DNA of 64,000 nucleotides, taken from assembly GCA_023101885.1 (NCBI GenBank), contig JALPQD010000027.1, positions 6,425,021 to 6,489,020 of the forward strand. Reading direction: 5' to 3'. Source of the stretch: Typhlomys cinereus. Lineage: Eukaryota; Chordata; Mammalia; Rodentia; Platacanthomyidae. The translations under genes were made by a program, and so were the position numbers. Shown here piece by piece: positions 1-11,412 of this stretch; the first letter of the stretch is position 1; every line of letters begins with the position of its first letter. Under the pieces are notes generated by a model. It ran no database searches, was not told where the DNA came from, and worked only from the letters and a program-made list of their open reading frames with translations.

Positions 1-948
1 TCCCCCCCGTGCCTCCCGCCCCGATTCCCAGAGTCCTTTCTTGTGCATGCCTGACTCTCCTCTGGGCCCTCCTCTCCGATGACGTACAAGGACCCAATGG
101 CATTTCCCTGAACCCCTTCCTGTGTTCCCCTTAAGCATAGGAACACTACTGTGGCTGTCAATCCCTTGCCTCCAAGGATCTTGGTGCCTTTAGTAGATGC
201 TTGACTTTGTGAGGTCAATAGTGCGTTGGACATTGCGCCGGGCATACAATGTCCGATTATGATTGCTTCAGCCCTAACTTGTGTGGAGTATCTTGCAAAT
301 CATTGCTCCTCCCATCCTTTTGCTCTTACACTCTTACCGCCCCCTCTTCCACAAATGTCCCTGAGCTTCAGGATGGGGAGAGATTAGTCTGGCCTAGTTC
401 TAGGTGTTGATATAGAGTCTCTGAAGTTCTGGATAGTGGTTCGTTGATTTTCTTTTGCAGTTTTGTTGCTCCGGTAATGCCCTTCACTCCATCATGATGG
501 GCACTGTATGTCACCCCCTGGCCAGAGACAGAAAGCTGTTAAACTGGAGTCTTATTATAAGAGCACCTTCAAGGGTAGATGTAATACTTATACCCAAAAT
601 TGGAATCGCAGGGTCATATGGCGTTAGGCAATGGGAAGGGTCAATCACCCATTTGCAAAATGGTTACTTTTTAATCTGCCAGACTATATGCCCTCCCCTT
701 CTGGTGAGTTCATACCCCCTTAGTTGTAAATGATCAGGAACGAATTGTGAACTTAACTAGGTGTCACATTACTTTTCTTGCAGTCCTTGATGGAGGCCTA
801 TTTTCTCTACTGTAACATGGTCACTTCTCTCCTTGTTTCTGGTGTGGCCCTCCAACCCCATCCCTCCTGTTCATAATCCTTGCAATTACTGTAGGTAATA
901 CATAGATTTACCTATGAGTGTCTCAAGATGGGCTGGGTGGGTTTGGTA

Positions 949-1515
949 TTAGGAGCCACCTATTAGGGAGTACATATGGCGCTTAATTTTCTGGGTCTGG
1001 GATACTTCACTTAATATAATTGTTTCTAATGACATACATTTCCCAGCAAATTCCAGTAATTCATCATTTTTGATGGCTGAGTAGTACTCCATTGTATAGA
1101 TGTACCACAGTTTCCTTATCCACTCGTCAACTGTTGGACATTTGGGTTGATTCCATGTCTTTGCTATTGTAAACAGTGCTGCTATGAACATGGTTGTGCT
1201 TGTGCTATCGAGGTGAACCTCTGCTGTATGGTGGGTTATACCCAAAAGTGGAATCGCAGGGTCATATGGCATTTCAATCTTTAATTTCTTTAAGAATCTC
1301 CAGATGGCTCGCCAGAGTGGCTGTATGAGCCTGCACTCCCACCAACAATGTAGGAGAGTTCCCCTCTCTCCACATCCTCTCCAGCATTTGTCGTTGTTTG
1401 TGTTGTGGATTTTTGCCATCCTGACCGGGCTGAGATGATATCTCAGGGAAGTTTTGATTTGCATTTCCCTGATGGCTAAAGAAGTGGAGCATTTTTTAAG
1501 ATATTTGTTAGACAT
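949..1515 (-). pseudogene. LINE-1 ORF2 C-terminal segment
   Basis: 188 codons that match the last part of L1 ORF2p. They include the conserved cysteine-rich block ([18 protein letters not shown], about residues 44-61) and the tail with [13 protein letters not shown]. It lies downstream of the RT segment but in a different frame, so at least one frameshift, plus a disabled linker between 1516 and 1650, separates the two. Its end near 949 coincides with the normal ORF2 stop, followed by 3' UTR. Confidence 0.9.
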
Positions 1516-1650
1516 TTTAATTTCATCCCTGGTAAAATTTCTTTTAAGTTCCAGGGCCCATTTTTTTTAATTGGGCCATTGGTTTCCTTGATGTTTAGTT
1601 TTCTAAATTCTTTGTGCACTCTGGACAGTAGAGCTCTATCAGATATGTGG

Positions 1651-2979
1651 CTAGTGAAGATTTTTCTCCCATTCTGTGGGTTGCTTTTGAGCTCGTGTTA
1701 CAATCTCTTTATCTGAACAGAAGCTCTTTAATTTCACGAGATCCCAACTGTTGAGAGTTGGTAGCAGTGACTGTGCCATTGGATGTCTGTTTAGGAACTG
1801 TTGGCCTAGCCCAATCAGCTCAAGGGAGTTCCCTATCCTTTCAACTATGGTTTTTATAGTCTCTGGCCTTATATCAAGGTCCTTGATCCATTTGGAATTA
1901 AGTCTTGTACATGGTGACAAGTACGGGTCCAGCTTTAATCTTCTGCATGTGGAGATCCAGTTTTGCCAGCACCATTTGTTGAAGATGCTGTTCTTTTTCC
2001 ATTGGATTTTTTGGGCCCCTTTGTCAAAGACCAAATGGCTGTAATTTTGTGGGCTTATATCTGGGTCTTCAATCCTTATCCATTGATCTGTGTGTCTATT
2101 TTGGAGCCAGTACCAGCCTGTTTTTATAACTATGGATTTGTAATATAGACTAAGGTTCGGTATGGTAATACCTCCAGCTGTGTTTTTGTTACTCAGGATT
2201 GTCTTTGTTATCCTGGGTCTTTTGTGCCTCCATATGAATTTTGAGATTGCTTGGTCAACTTCTTTAAAGAATTGCTTTGGGATTTTAATTGGTATAGCAT
2301 TGAATTTGTACATTGCCTTTGGTAGGATGGTCATTTTTACGATGTTGATTCTGCCAATCCAGGAACATGGGAGGTCTTTCCACCTTCTGGTGTCTTCTGC
2401 AATTTCTTTCTTTAGGGTTTTAAAGTTTTCATTGTAAAGGTCTTTTACCTCCTTGGTTAGGTTTATACCAAGGTATTTCATTTTTTTAGGGGCTATAGTG
2501 AATGGGATGGTTTCTCTCAAGGCTTTTTCACTTCTTTCATTCTGGGAATATAGGAAGGCCTCTGATTTTTGCACATTTATTTTGTATCCTGCCACCCTGA
2601 TGAACTTCTCAATTAGTTCCAGGAGCTTCCTGGTGGAGTTTTTGGGATCACTCAGGTATAAGATCATGTCATCTGCAAATAGGGATAGTTTGACTTCTTC
2701 CTTGCCAATTTGAATCCCTCTTATGTCCCTTTCTTGTCTTATGGCTTTAGCTAAGACTTCAAGTACAATATTGAATAGAAGTGGTGAGAGTGGACAGCCT
2801 TGTCTAGTTCCTGATCGAAGTGGGAATGCTTCCAATTGTTCCCCATTGAGCATAATCCTTGCTGTGGGCTTGTTGTATACAGCTTTTATTATATTGATAA
2901 AGGTTCCTTCCATTCCTACTGTCTCTAGCGTTTTGATCATAAAAGGCTGTTGGATCTTGTCAAAAGCTTTTTTCTGCAT
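1651..2979 (-). pseudogene. LINE-1 ORF2 reverse-transcriptase segment (442 open codons)
   Basis: ORF2p of LINE-1 is the endonuclease/reverse transcriptase that copies L1 RNA at a nicked chromosomal target. This segment begins inside the RT domain and runs into the thumb and downstream region. It has the L1 block around [11 protein letters not shown] (residues 56-66) and the catalytic FADD motif at residues 101-104 (bases 2668-2679, minus). The endonuclease domain and RT N-terminus are missing because of 5' truncation. The frame is open for 442 codons and stops near 1651; the C-terminal cysteine region continues in another frame at 949-1515. The first Met is only the first in-frame ATG. Non-autonomous remnant; unlikely to be expressed as protein. 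Confidence 0.92.
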
Positions 2980-2999
2980 CTATCGAGAGTATCATCCTT

Positions 3000-3424
3000 T
3001 TCTGTTATTCTTGAGACATTTTTTCATTCATTGCTTCATTCTCTTCCTATCAGGCCTTATTATTTACTACTTATTAATTTTGCTTCCTAATAACATTCCA
3101 TGACTGCAAAGTCAATACATGCTGGGGAGTCTGTATCAAGAGTATCCATTTAAAATGCAGAAGGCATCAGGAGAAAGCAACTTCTGCAAGTTCCCAGTGC
3201 ATGTAACAGCACTCTATGTGTTAATTGGCTATTGGTATTGTAAGTAAGGCTTCTGTGTGTAATTGTGACTGTATGTATATGTGTGACTGGGGTCAGGGTC
3301 AGCATCTCTAACCCTCCTGTCACTTGAGAGTTAACTGTTGTGTGACACTTTTTCTGGGGAGACGCCATACAACCACCCAGCCACCCCAGATAGGAATTCA
3401 AAGATCGACCAAAATAATGATTAT
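3000..3424. other. No gene recognised
   Basis: Sequence between the L1 break and the next LTR-like repeat. It holds a short TG-rich stretch (about 3250-3290) but no open frame with recognisable homology. Confidence 0.5.
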
Positions 3425-3830
3425 GCTTGATGAACCTATGAGTTTATTGGGGTTACTTACAGAGATAGGGGTGAAGGCTACTTATAGGAGCATAGATGAC
3501 TTAAAGGCAGCTACATCACTGGAAAGCCCATCCCAGCATGGGTGGGAATCACGGAAGTTGCAACCCTGGAGGTCTTGTTCCGTGACTTTCTCCTAGGAGA
3601 ATCTCTTCCAAACTGCAGATTTGCTCAGAGTCTCCCCCAGACTGCAGGACTGCTCAGAGTCTCCTTCCAGCTGCAAAATTGCCCAGAGTTTCCTCCAGAT
3701 TGTAGGACTGCTCAGAGTCTTCTCCAGGTGGCTTGCTGGCCCTACAGTCTCCTCCCCCAGAAGTTTTACTGTTTTTCTTCACCTTGAGGAGGGTCCTCTC
3801 TGAATTGTATTAGTTTCTGGAACCTCTAAC
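3425..3830 (-). mobile_element. Rodent LTR-like repeat (family D), antisense
   Basis: Starts with a 'gagtttattggggttact' block that recurs in diverged form near 19600, 41130 and 63945. On the minus strand this block contains AATAAA (3443-3448), which suggests the end of an LTR read in reverse. An internal 29-bp tandem array sits at 3606-3727. Family assignment is by recurrence inside this window and resemblance to rodent LTRs, not by a database match. Confidence 0.5.
3606..3727. repeat. 29-bp tandem repeat, about four copies
   Basis: The motif 'ctgcagga-ctgctcagagtct' recurs with exact 29-base spacing: unit anchors at 3613, 3642, 3671 and 3700, with a few substitutions per unit. It lies inside the LTR-like repeat and creates short spurious open frames. 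Confidence 0.9.
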
Positions 3831-4074
3831 TCTAAATGAATCTCCCTCTAAGATGAAATGTCTCAAGTATCTACTACACTAGAAAGAACCTAGGACCAAG
3901 CAAGGGGGAGTCCCAAAGAGCATGAGGCCACACTCAGAGGAAAAAATGCCATACGACTATATAGAACCTAAAGATTCTACCCGAAAGTGACTGAGGTTGA
4001 TAGAAACCTATTTGGTAGGATACCAACATCAGTAGCAATTTCCAGATGCCCATAATTAGCTTAGTGAAAAAGAA

Positions 4075-4490
4075 ATGATGAATTCCACTCACAACAGCAA
4101 CAAATAGCCAGGAATAAAGTTACTTAGGGAGGCGAATGGGCTTTGCAAAGGTAAAATTACATGAGATAACAATGAGAAGACAGCAATGCATGGGTAAATA
4201 AATAGTTCCATGTTTGTTCAGGGATTGGAAGAATTAACTGTCACCTAAAGTGAGTCACAGGTGCAACACAATCCCCATCAAAATACCAATGATATTTGTA
4301 TAGAGAAGGAAGCACATCAAAAGTAATCCTAGAGCCATAAGAACAATGCCGGAGGCATTAGAAGACCTGGTCTTAAGTCATATTTCAGGTTATAGGAACA
4401 GAGAACATACTGGTGGAAAAATACAGATGAATCCTTGGAACAGATTCTAGAAACGAGTCGGCACATAAAGGTGCTTAGAACACATATAGG
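4075..4490 (+). mobile_element. Old LINE-1 ORF2 fragment, sense
   Basis: Degenerate match to the L1 ORF2 region downstream of the RT motif: 'attccactcacaacagcaac', 'ggattggaagaatta' and 'caatccccatcaaaatacca' are characteristic L1 strings in the right order. It is heavily mutated with no open frame, so older than the flanking L1 copies. Confidence 0.75.
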
Positions 4491-4639
4491 ATAAACACAT
4501 ATAGGACAAACACATATAGGACAGTGTCTTGTTAAGTGATGCAAGGGAAACTGATATCTGCATGTAGAAGAAGGAAACATTTTCTCAAGTCTTCCCCTTG
4601 GTCTTGCATCATAAAAAACAAACCAACCAACCAAATCTT

Positions 4640-5045
4640 GAATTAGACCAAAGAGGGCAGGTGAGATGATTTGATGGTAGTAAAAAGACCTGCATACAAT
4701 TTTGATGGCCTGCATCACTATCAAATGCCAAGCTGATGCCAGGAAGGCAGATCTCTGAGAAAGCTTGTAGGAGACTGTCTTGATGGCTTTGACTGAGGTG
4801 GGAAGACCCTGTGGGCAGGATCCTGTCTGTGCTGTATGAGAAAGCTAGCTGACACCCGCAAGCTGGCTGATGTATATCTCCTCTTGACTTTGGGTGAGAT
4901 GTGACCATTTCCCTTGGCTCCTGCTAGTATGACTCTCTAACCATGATGGGCTGAAACCTGGGATTGTGAGCTGGTAGAAAACATCTTGTTTCCTATGTTG
5001 TTTGGGTCAAGTGCTTCTCACAGCAAAGGGTTATGAAACTAAAAC
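4640..5045 (+). mobile_element. LTR, ERVL-MaLR-like (family C)
   Basis: Ends with 'cagcaaagggttatgaaactaaaaca', the typical end of this rodent LTR type, preceded by 'gtgagctggtagaaaaca' and 'tggctcctgctagtatgactc'. The fragments at 29740-29958 and 51775-52175 share the same 3' end. Start is approximate. Confidence 0.65.
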
Positions 5046-5216
5046 AGTGAAGAATGTTTCCTTTGCTTATCCTCCCTCTCCCATCAACCCTTGCTTTCTA
5101 GGTGAGGGTTCACTGGTATCTGTCTGCTAATCCTATCTCTGTCTTGACAGAGATTATGACAGAGGGGGTCAGGTCTATGATGGCATCAGCATGAAACCCA
5201 GAGTCAAGAAGGTTCT

Positions 5217-6200
5217 AGAAAGAATGTTGTCCAGTTGACGAGTGGATAAGGAAAATGTGGTACATTTATACAATGGAGTACTACTCAGTCATCAAACATA
5301 ATGAATTACTGGAATTTGCTGGGAAATGTATGTCATTAGAAACAATTATATTAAGTGAAGTATCCCAGACCCAGAAAATTAAGCGCCATATGTACTCCCT
5401 AATAGGTGGCTCCTAGTACCAAACCCACTTAGAGACACTCAAGGATAAATCTCTGTAATACCTACAGTAATTGCAGGAGGAATGGGGTAGGAGAGCACAC
5501 CAGAAAGGAGAGAGGGGACCATGTTACAGCAGAGAAAATAGGCCACCATCAAGGACTGCAAGGGGTGACATCCAATACCCATCAGGATGGAGTGAAGGGC
5601 ATTGCAGGAGCAGCAAAACTGGAAAAAAAATCAACAAACCATAATCCAGAACTTCAGAGACTCTATTTCAACCACCTGGAACTAGGCCAGCCTAATCTCT
5701 CCCCATCCTGAAGCTCAGGGAAATTTGCAGAAGAGGGGGTGGTAAGATTGTAAGAGCACAAGGAGGAGCAATGATATGCAAGATACTCCACACAAGTTAG
5801 GGCCGAAGCAATCATAATTGGACTGTGCATGCCCTGCGCAATGTCCAACACACTATTGACCCCACAAAGTCTAGCATTTGCTAAAAGCACTAGGATCCTT
5901 GGAGGCAAGGGATTGACAGTCACAGTAGTGTTCCTACGCTTAAGGGGAACACAGGAAAGGTTTCTGGGAAATGCCACTGGGTTCTTGCACCTCATCGGAG
6001 AGGAGGACCCAGAGGAGTTTGGCATGCACATTAAAGGATGCTCTGGGGATTGGGGAGGAGGCATTGGAGGATGGGGAGGAAGGGGGAGGAGAGGGGGGGC
6101 ACAGGGGGATAGGGGGTTTGAGGGAGGGGGGACCGGTGTACCTGTTAAGTTTGTATGAGTGGAAATGAAAAAAAAATTAAGAAAAAGAAAGAATGTTGTC
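5217..6200 (+). mobile_element. 5'-truncated LINE-1 with perfect 15-bp TSD
   Basis: The direct repeat AGAAAGAATGTTGTC occurs at 5217-5231 and 6186-6200 and brackets the insertion. L1 sequence starts at 5232 in the last codons of ORF2, continues through the 3' UTR, and ends in an A-rich tail near 6168-6185. The 3' UTR contains the G-rich polypurine tract (about 6040-6130) usual for L1. The 200-codon minus-strand frame over it is an accidental shadow. Insertion by target-primed reverse transcription is certain from the TSD, tail and truncation. Confidence 0.96.
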
Positions 6201-6299
6201 AAAGTAGATCTAAGAATACACATAAGGAACCCTGAGTTCAAGATGCCCCCAAGGGCACGTGACAAAGCAGATATCCGGTTCAGAGAGCAAACTGGGGAA

Positions 6300-6681
6300 G
6301 AGAGATACTGGTGTCAACAACTTGGCAACTGAAGACTGAGCTCTGGGCACAGCTGTGAGAAGAGGTAAGGCCCAAGTGAACCTGCAGGAAATGGTCTAGC
6401 TGATGAGGATTCAGCTCATGGTGGGTGGGACAGGTGAACAAGATGAGGGGAATTGGTTGAGGAAGTTGGCGTCCTTTTGTATACGTGGCCAGACATGCTG
6501 GTCTGGCAAGTGCAACCCGTCCTCAGCAGTGCTGTGGCTAGGCTGTGGCCAGTTCTCTCGGCCCCTGGTAAGCTGGACAAGGAACTGTAACCAGATAATC
6601 CTAAGCCAGAATAAAACCCCTGGTTCTTTTAAACCATTTGGTTGTGAATTTACTGGCAACAATACAGAGTAACTGCGACGG
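6300..6681 (+). mobile_element. Solo LTR, MaLR-type family A
   Basis: Shares with the 9638 and 55585 copies 'gtgtcaac..cttgg', 'gagctctgggcac', the AATAAA region near 6610, and the 3' end 'gcaac..acagagtaactgc'. Somewhat diverged; exact ends and TSD unclear. Confidence 0.8.
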
Positions 6682-6689
6682 GTGGGATG

Positions 6690-7355
6690 TGTTTCTAGTG
6701 GGGTGAAGGGGGAGCACAGAGGTGGGGCCATGCTGGAAAAACATCAGCACAAAGAAGGATGAGTGGCGACTCTGGAACACAATTTTCCCACTCCCTGAGC
6801 CAGTTGTTCACAAACCCAGTCCCTGTAGCAATGCAGGTTAAAAATACTGGTAATTGCCAACTCCCCAGTGTGGCTGCTTATTTGCCTTCTTGTAATTGGA
6901 CTGGAAATTAACGCCTCGTGTGTGGAATTGACAATGAGTCCAAACTTGTTTTGGGCAGGCTATTTTGCAATATGCCTGGCTCGGCATGATTGTTGTGGAC
7001 TCTGAGAACTTCAGAGCCAAGATGGGGCCTGGGGAACAGAGCCAGCACACCCCATCTTTCTCCAGGGCTGTCCCAGAAGTCCTGCACAACTATAGGAGTT
7101 GTGATGGACATCCAACCTGTCCATCCAGATGTTATTCCTGGTCTTTGGGGATCCTTCAAGTGCGGACATGAACATGTAGACCTATGTGTTCTTTGGGGTC
7201 TGGTGACCTCCATGAAGCAGAGGTCAGAGGGTCTTGGTGACCCCTAGACAGAGCTTAATTTTTAAGATCCACTATCACCATCTGTCTGCATGATGCTGAC
7301 AAATTTGCCACTGAAGAGCTCAGGAGAACATAGGGTTTTATTTTTTCTCATGGTC
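6690..7355. other. No gene recognised
   Basis: Short open frames only, all in mutually overlapping frames with no recognisable domain. No repeat identified with confidence. Confidence 0.45.
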
Positions 7356-7357
7356 TT

Positions 7358-7693
7358 GGTTACAGTTCTTAGTCCAACTTGGCAGGAGAGCTCATACCAA
7401 CACTAGGAGCTGAGGGAACTGGCCACAGTATATCCACAAGGATTGCTAAGAGTGGGGCAAATCTCACTTGCCAGTCCATAAGTCTGTCCAAGTATGCTGA
7501 AGAATGCCACCAAACTGCTCCCTCCGCCTTATTCTCATGCCCGGGAAATGGTCTTCCCCACTATGGCTGGGTCTTCCCACTTCAGTCAGACAGTCCTCTG
7601 GGGGTTTTCCCAGGGCTTGCCTCATCTACAAATTCTCCACACATGTGCCCAAAGCTCAGTCTTAAATTGTCAGATTGACACATATATATCTAC
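7358..7693 (-). mobile_element. Solo LTR, MaLR-type family A, antisense, 3' end lost
   Basis: Reverse complement of family A: 'gggcttgcctcatctacaaattct', 'tgtgcccaaagctcag' and 'aattgtcagattgacac' correspond to the LTR start read backwards. The last roughly 60 bases (polyadenylation region) are missing at the left edge. Confidence 0.8.
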
Positions 7694-7854
7694 CCAGCAC
7701 ACCCACACAAAATGTCTGCCCATTTTTCCTTTGATTCTTTAATTTTGTGTGTGCGTGTGATCATATGTGAAGGTACAAGTGTTTGGGAGATTATATATAC
7801 ACAAATGTATATGTACATATGGCAGTCCAGTGGCCAGCTTCTAATATCATTCCT

Positions 7855-7995
7855 CAGGAGCTGTCTACCTTGTTTTTTCAGATTGCCTTTTACACTGGTC
7901 TGGAACTCACCAAGTAGCTTAAGCTGAGTGGCTAGTGAGTTCCAGGGGTCTACTTTGTCCCTTAGTACTGAGATTAAAAGCACACACTACTATAT
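7855..7995 (-). mobile_element. B1-class SINE, antisense, diverged
   Basis: Contains the antisense B1 landmarks 'ctggtctggaactcac' and 'actgagattaaaagcacacac' in order. Old copy. Confidence 0.6.
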
Positions 7996-7997
7996 CC

Positions 7998-8384
7998 TGG
8001 TTTTTAAAAATTCTTTTCTTTCATGTATGTGTGTACACACATCTATGTTTCACATGTGTATAAGTTCATGTGTGTATGTTGGTATATGTACATGAGTGCA
8101 CTTGAGTGTATGTGCCTGTGGAGGACCAAGAGTGATACTGGGAATTATCTTTGATCGATCTTCCAACTTATCATTGTGAGTCCGTGAGACCCAGAGCATG
8201 CCGTTAGGATTAGTCTGGCAAGTCAGCTTGCTCTGGAGGTCTCCAGACTCTGCTTTCCAAGGGTAGAACTATAGATGGGCTGCTACACCCACACTGGCAT
8301 TTTTATGTGGGATCTGGGGATCTGAACTCAAGTCCTATTGCTTGTGATGCAAAGGCTTCAACTACTGAGCCATCTCTCCAGGCC
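7998..8384 (-). mobile_element. B3/B2-class SINE, antisense
   Basis: Starts with a TG-rich tail (8010-8110), then 'gtgcctgtggaggaccaag', and ends in the antisense tRNA-derived head 'ctactgagccatctctccaggcc'. Full-length structure. Confidence 0.85.
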
Positions 8385-8387
8385 ACA

Positions 8388-8462
8388 CACAGATTGTTAA
8401 CATAGGTCCTGGGGATTGAACTCAGGTGCTTGCAAAGGACTGAGCCATCTCCCTGGTCTATG
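8388..8462 (-). mobile_element. ID/B3-head fragment, antisense
   Basis: A second antisense tRNA-derived head ('ggggattgaactcaggtgct...gagccatctccctggtc') directly follows the preceding SINE, giving two heads in tandem. Confidence 0.7.
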
Positions 8463-9480
8463 CATTTTTTTTAAAAAAAGGAGATATTAGGAGAAGCTGA
8501 GGTCCTCCCGGTTTGGAAAGAAGAAAGAGAAGATGGACAGATGAAAGGCAGAGCTAAGAGAAGAAGGAGATAAGCCAGATACCTAGGGTGTGAGGCTTAA
8601 GGACACATCTGCTTTCCACTTCATGCAAGTACAGCGTAGGCATTAGTATCTACCTGAGCGTGAAGGCCACCTTAAGTCCCTGTGAACATCTCACTATGCT
8701 CTATAAACACTTCAAAGGCTGCCTGTGAAAAGAGGGACAAGAAAGGGGACTTAGGGAGGCAGTTTTCATTCTCTTCCTTGGTCGTAGAGGCCCAGATTTA
8801 TTAGGGTGATGAGCAATGAACCCAACTTCATGAAAATGCTAAGGGACTGTTTCCTAGACTCTCTTAGAGACACCTGCAACAGGGAAATAAATGTATAATT
8901 GTTTAAGTATGGTGATGAGGAAGTCTGCTAAGAAGTAGGAAAAGGAAGAGGAGGAGGGATGGATGGAAAGAGCGAAAGCAAGAGAGAGAGAAGAATTGCT
9001 AAGCAAGGAGACCGTAATCACTGTTAAGGCGTGGGGAAGAGGCTAGGTCTCTTCCTTTCCACTAGTTCTGTATTTTGTCTGAGTATTAGCCTTCCCAAAT
9101 CATCTGATTTGCACATTCTTTGTATTTCCTTTGCCTATTTTTAGAACCTTTGGTTCAGTGTGGTCAGCAGCTGCTCTCTCCCCAACATATTTGAAGAACT
9201 TTCAATTCCACAGCGGGATGTGGCGAAGACTTGGTGGCTGGGAAGCTGTGGTGCTATCGCTGCCAAGTTCTTGGTGACCAGAGGTTCAGCGGGTGATCAT
9301 TGTCGCCTTGGCATTGTTCATGGGAATAATGGGAACTGCCTATAGGGCACTGACTCTCCAGGGGCCTTGTGTGGGCCCTGAGAGTGGGCCCGGGTGGCTT
9401 TCTTTGGAAAACAAACGAGAAGAGCTTCTGAGTTGTATCTGGAGGTGTGGGTAGACAGGCTTCTGACCCACTGGAGAACA
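8463..9480. other. No gene recognised
   Basis: About 1 kb with no open frame of note and no repeat I can name. A purine-rich patch lies at 8930-8995. Confidence 0.45.
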
Positions 9481-9482
9481 AA

Positions 9483-9556
9483 TATATGTGTTTGTGAGTG
9501 TGTGTGGTGTCTGTATGTGTGTATGTACATGCTTGTGTAAGTGTGTATATACACAC
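9483..9556. repeat. TG-rich simple repeat
   Basis: Irregular TG/TATG repeats ending in a short TATA/ACAC palindromic stretch. Confidence 0.8.
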
Positions 9557-9637
9557 TTGTATCCATGCCCATGCATGATATCACTAAAGGAGAACATAGA
9601 TTATTTTCTTCTATCTCTGTCTCATTTCCTTGAAATC

Positions 9638-10046
9638 TGTCATAGTTAGACACAGATGTCAACTTGACTGTTGGTTTGAGCTCTGGGCACATTTGTTGAG
9701 AATTAGTGGTTGGGTTAAGCCCAGAGCAAACAGATTGTCTGGCTGATGGGGAAGGCCTGGCCCATGGTGAGTGGGACTAGGCCCTGGAATAAAATTCAGG
9801 AAGCTGGTAGAGAGAGTTGGCATTCTTTTGTACACTTGGCCAGATATGCTGGTCTGACAAGTAAGGATCGTCCCTCCCTTAGCTGTTGTGTGGCCAGTTC
9901 CCTTGGCCCTGGTGTTTGTGCACAGTCTCCCGTCAAGCTGGACTGAGAACTGTAATCAGTAATCAATCATAAGAGAAAATAAATTCCTTGTTCCCTTAAG
10001 CAATTTGATGGTCATTTATCAGCAACCATGTAGGCGAACTGCAACA
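9638..10046 (+). mobile_element. Solo LTR, MaLR-type family A, with 5-bp TSD
   Basis: Complete LTR from TGTCATAGTTAG to CTGCAACA, so it has the retroviral TG...CA ends. The flanks are AAATC on both sides (9633-9637 and 10047-10051), a perfect 5-bp TSD, which is usual for ERVL-MaLR elements. An AATAAA signal lies near 9980. The absence of internal sequence makes it a solo LTR formed by LTR-LTR recombination. Confidence 0.95.
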
Positions 10047-10186
10047 AAATCCCACCTTTCACTGAATCTAGAAATTGCAGTGACTTTAAGCTACATTGGC
10101 TGGCCAAAAGTCCTCGTTATCCATCTCCAACCCTGCCTCCATTTCACACACCCAATGTAGTTTCAAACATGTGTGGCCATACAACT

Positions 10187-10275
10187 TTTTAATATGGATA
10201 CTGGAGATTTGAACTCAGGTCCTTATGCTTGCACAATAAGCACTCTTACCCACTGAACCATCTTGACAACCCATA
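10187..10275 (-). mobile_element. B3/ID head fragment, antisense
   Basis: Antisense tRNA-derived head: 'gagatttgaactcaggtcctt' and 'cccactgaaccatcttgac'. Confidence 0.7.
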
Positions 10276-10279
10276 TGCA

Positions 10280-10945
10280 TGCATTCAAAATGACTTTATG
10301 ATCTTTCTGTCTTCCTGGGATATTTCTTCACTGAATTTCCACATCATTGGTCATAGTCTGGGTTCAAATTCAGTTTTTTCTACTAATCCCCCCATGACTG
10401 TAACTTTTCTGTTTCTTTTACCATATATATTTATCTGTCTGTTCTGCTCCTCCGGAGAACTCCAACTAATACAATTGGAAATTAACACAGGACTCCGCGT
10501 AATTCACTAACAATCTTTCTTCCAATCTTTCTCTTGATCTTGGAACCCCTGGCCTTCCTTTCCCCCTTCCTGCCAAAACTATTTTTATTCAAGCTCCAAA
10601 TTAAATGCTTTCTGTTCTGTAAAACCTTCTTCTAATTACCTAGAGTCAGCAGCAATGGCTTCCTGGGCTCAGATCTCTAATAAAACATTTATCAGACCCC
10701 GACACCTGTGTAGTTCACATTTACACCATTCTGAGGATTCACCATGGTTGGTAGCTGCAGGGCAATTTCCTTTTGCTGGGGAAGCCTGGGATGTGGTTGA
10801 AATGCAGGACAGCTCTCCCCTGGGATATGTGAATAGGTATTTAATTGACATTTGGAATAAGCAGAAGGTAAATAGCACACAATCTCAGTTTGTAGCTGAA
10901 CTGGGCATTCTTGGGAGTTTATCTCCAGGGACTCTCTGTCTGGTC
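10280..10945. other. No gene recognised
   Basis: Some short open frames, including the first part of a 164-codon frame (10655-11149) that then runs through a poly(T) tract and a SINE. No repeat named. Confidence 0.45.
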
Positions 10946-10951
10946 ACCTTT

Positions 10952-10970
10952 CTTTTTTTTTTTTTTTTTG
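10952..10970. repeat. Poly(T) tract
   Basis: About 19 T residues; could be the reversed A-tail of a retroposed fragment to its right, but no family was recognised there. Confidence 0.7.
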
Positions 10971-11098
10971 GTCTTTGCAGGGGGTGCATATGCAGGGGGT
11001 GCTCCTGGGCTTGCTATCCACTGAGGTTCAGGTCAGGAAGTTCTTCAAATTCGCAAGCATCAGAACCGCACAGAGAGAGAAAATCAGTGCAGGAGGCA

Positions 11099-11412
11099 AT
11101 GGAGCTGGGGGATGGATCAGTCGGTAAAATGTTCACCACACAAGCATGAGGACCTGAGTTTGGATCTCCAGCCCCCAAATAAAGTGCCAAGCATACTGGC
11201 ACACATCTGTCACCCTTCCACTGTGAAGGAGAGAGTACAGAGACAGGAGGACCCTTGGAGTGGGATGGCTTCTACCTCAGAAAATAAGATGGAAAATCAT
11301 GGAGGACATATACAGAATGTTGATCTTTGGCTTCTAAATGCACACACATATATGCAGGTGCTTACATGTGTACACATGTTTGCTATGCGTGCATGCACAT
11401 ACACACATTTTG
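11099..11412 (+). mobile_element. B3/B2-class SINE, sense
   Basis: Head 'ggagctgggggatggatcag' with 'gaggacctgagtttggatct', a middle part with 'agagacaggagga', and a CA/TG-rich tail from 11340. Confidence 0.85.

Larger units (their letters stand above)
1..2999 (-). mobile_element. LINE-1, antisense, 5'-truncated, 3' end beyond the window
   Basis: Read on the minus strand this is the 3' half of a rodent LINE-1: reverse-transcriptase domain, ORF2 C-terminus (about 949-1515), then 3' UTR (about 1-950). The 3' UTR part matches, in the opposite orientation, the 3' UTR of the sense copy ending near 6185. Homology stops near 2999, so the copy is 5'-truncated. Its poly(A) end and left target-site duplication lie outside the window. 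The ORF2 frame is broken between the two segments annotated separately. Confidence 0.93.

Noticed and set aside
3621..3803. Repeat protein from the overlapping 60- and 81-codon frames
   Set aside because: Produced by the 29-bp tandem repeat inside a non-coding LTR-like element.
5663..6265. 200-codon minus-strand frame with proline-rich middle
   Set aside because: Antisense to the 3' UTR of the L1 insertion at 5217-6200 and runs over its boundary.
10655..11149. 164-codon plus frame
   Set aside because: Runs through a poly(T) tract into a B3 SINE; no plausible protein.
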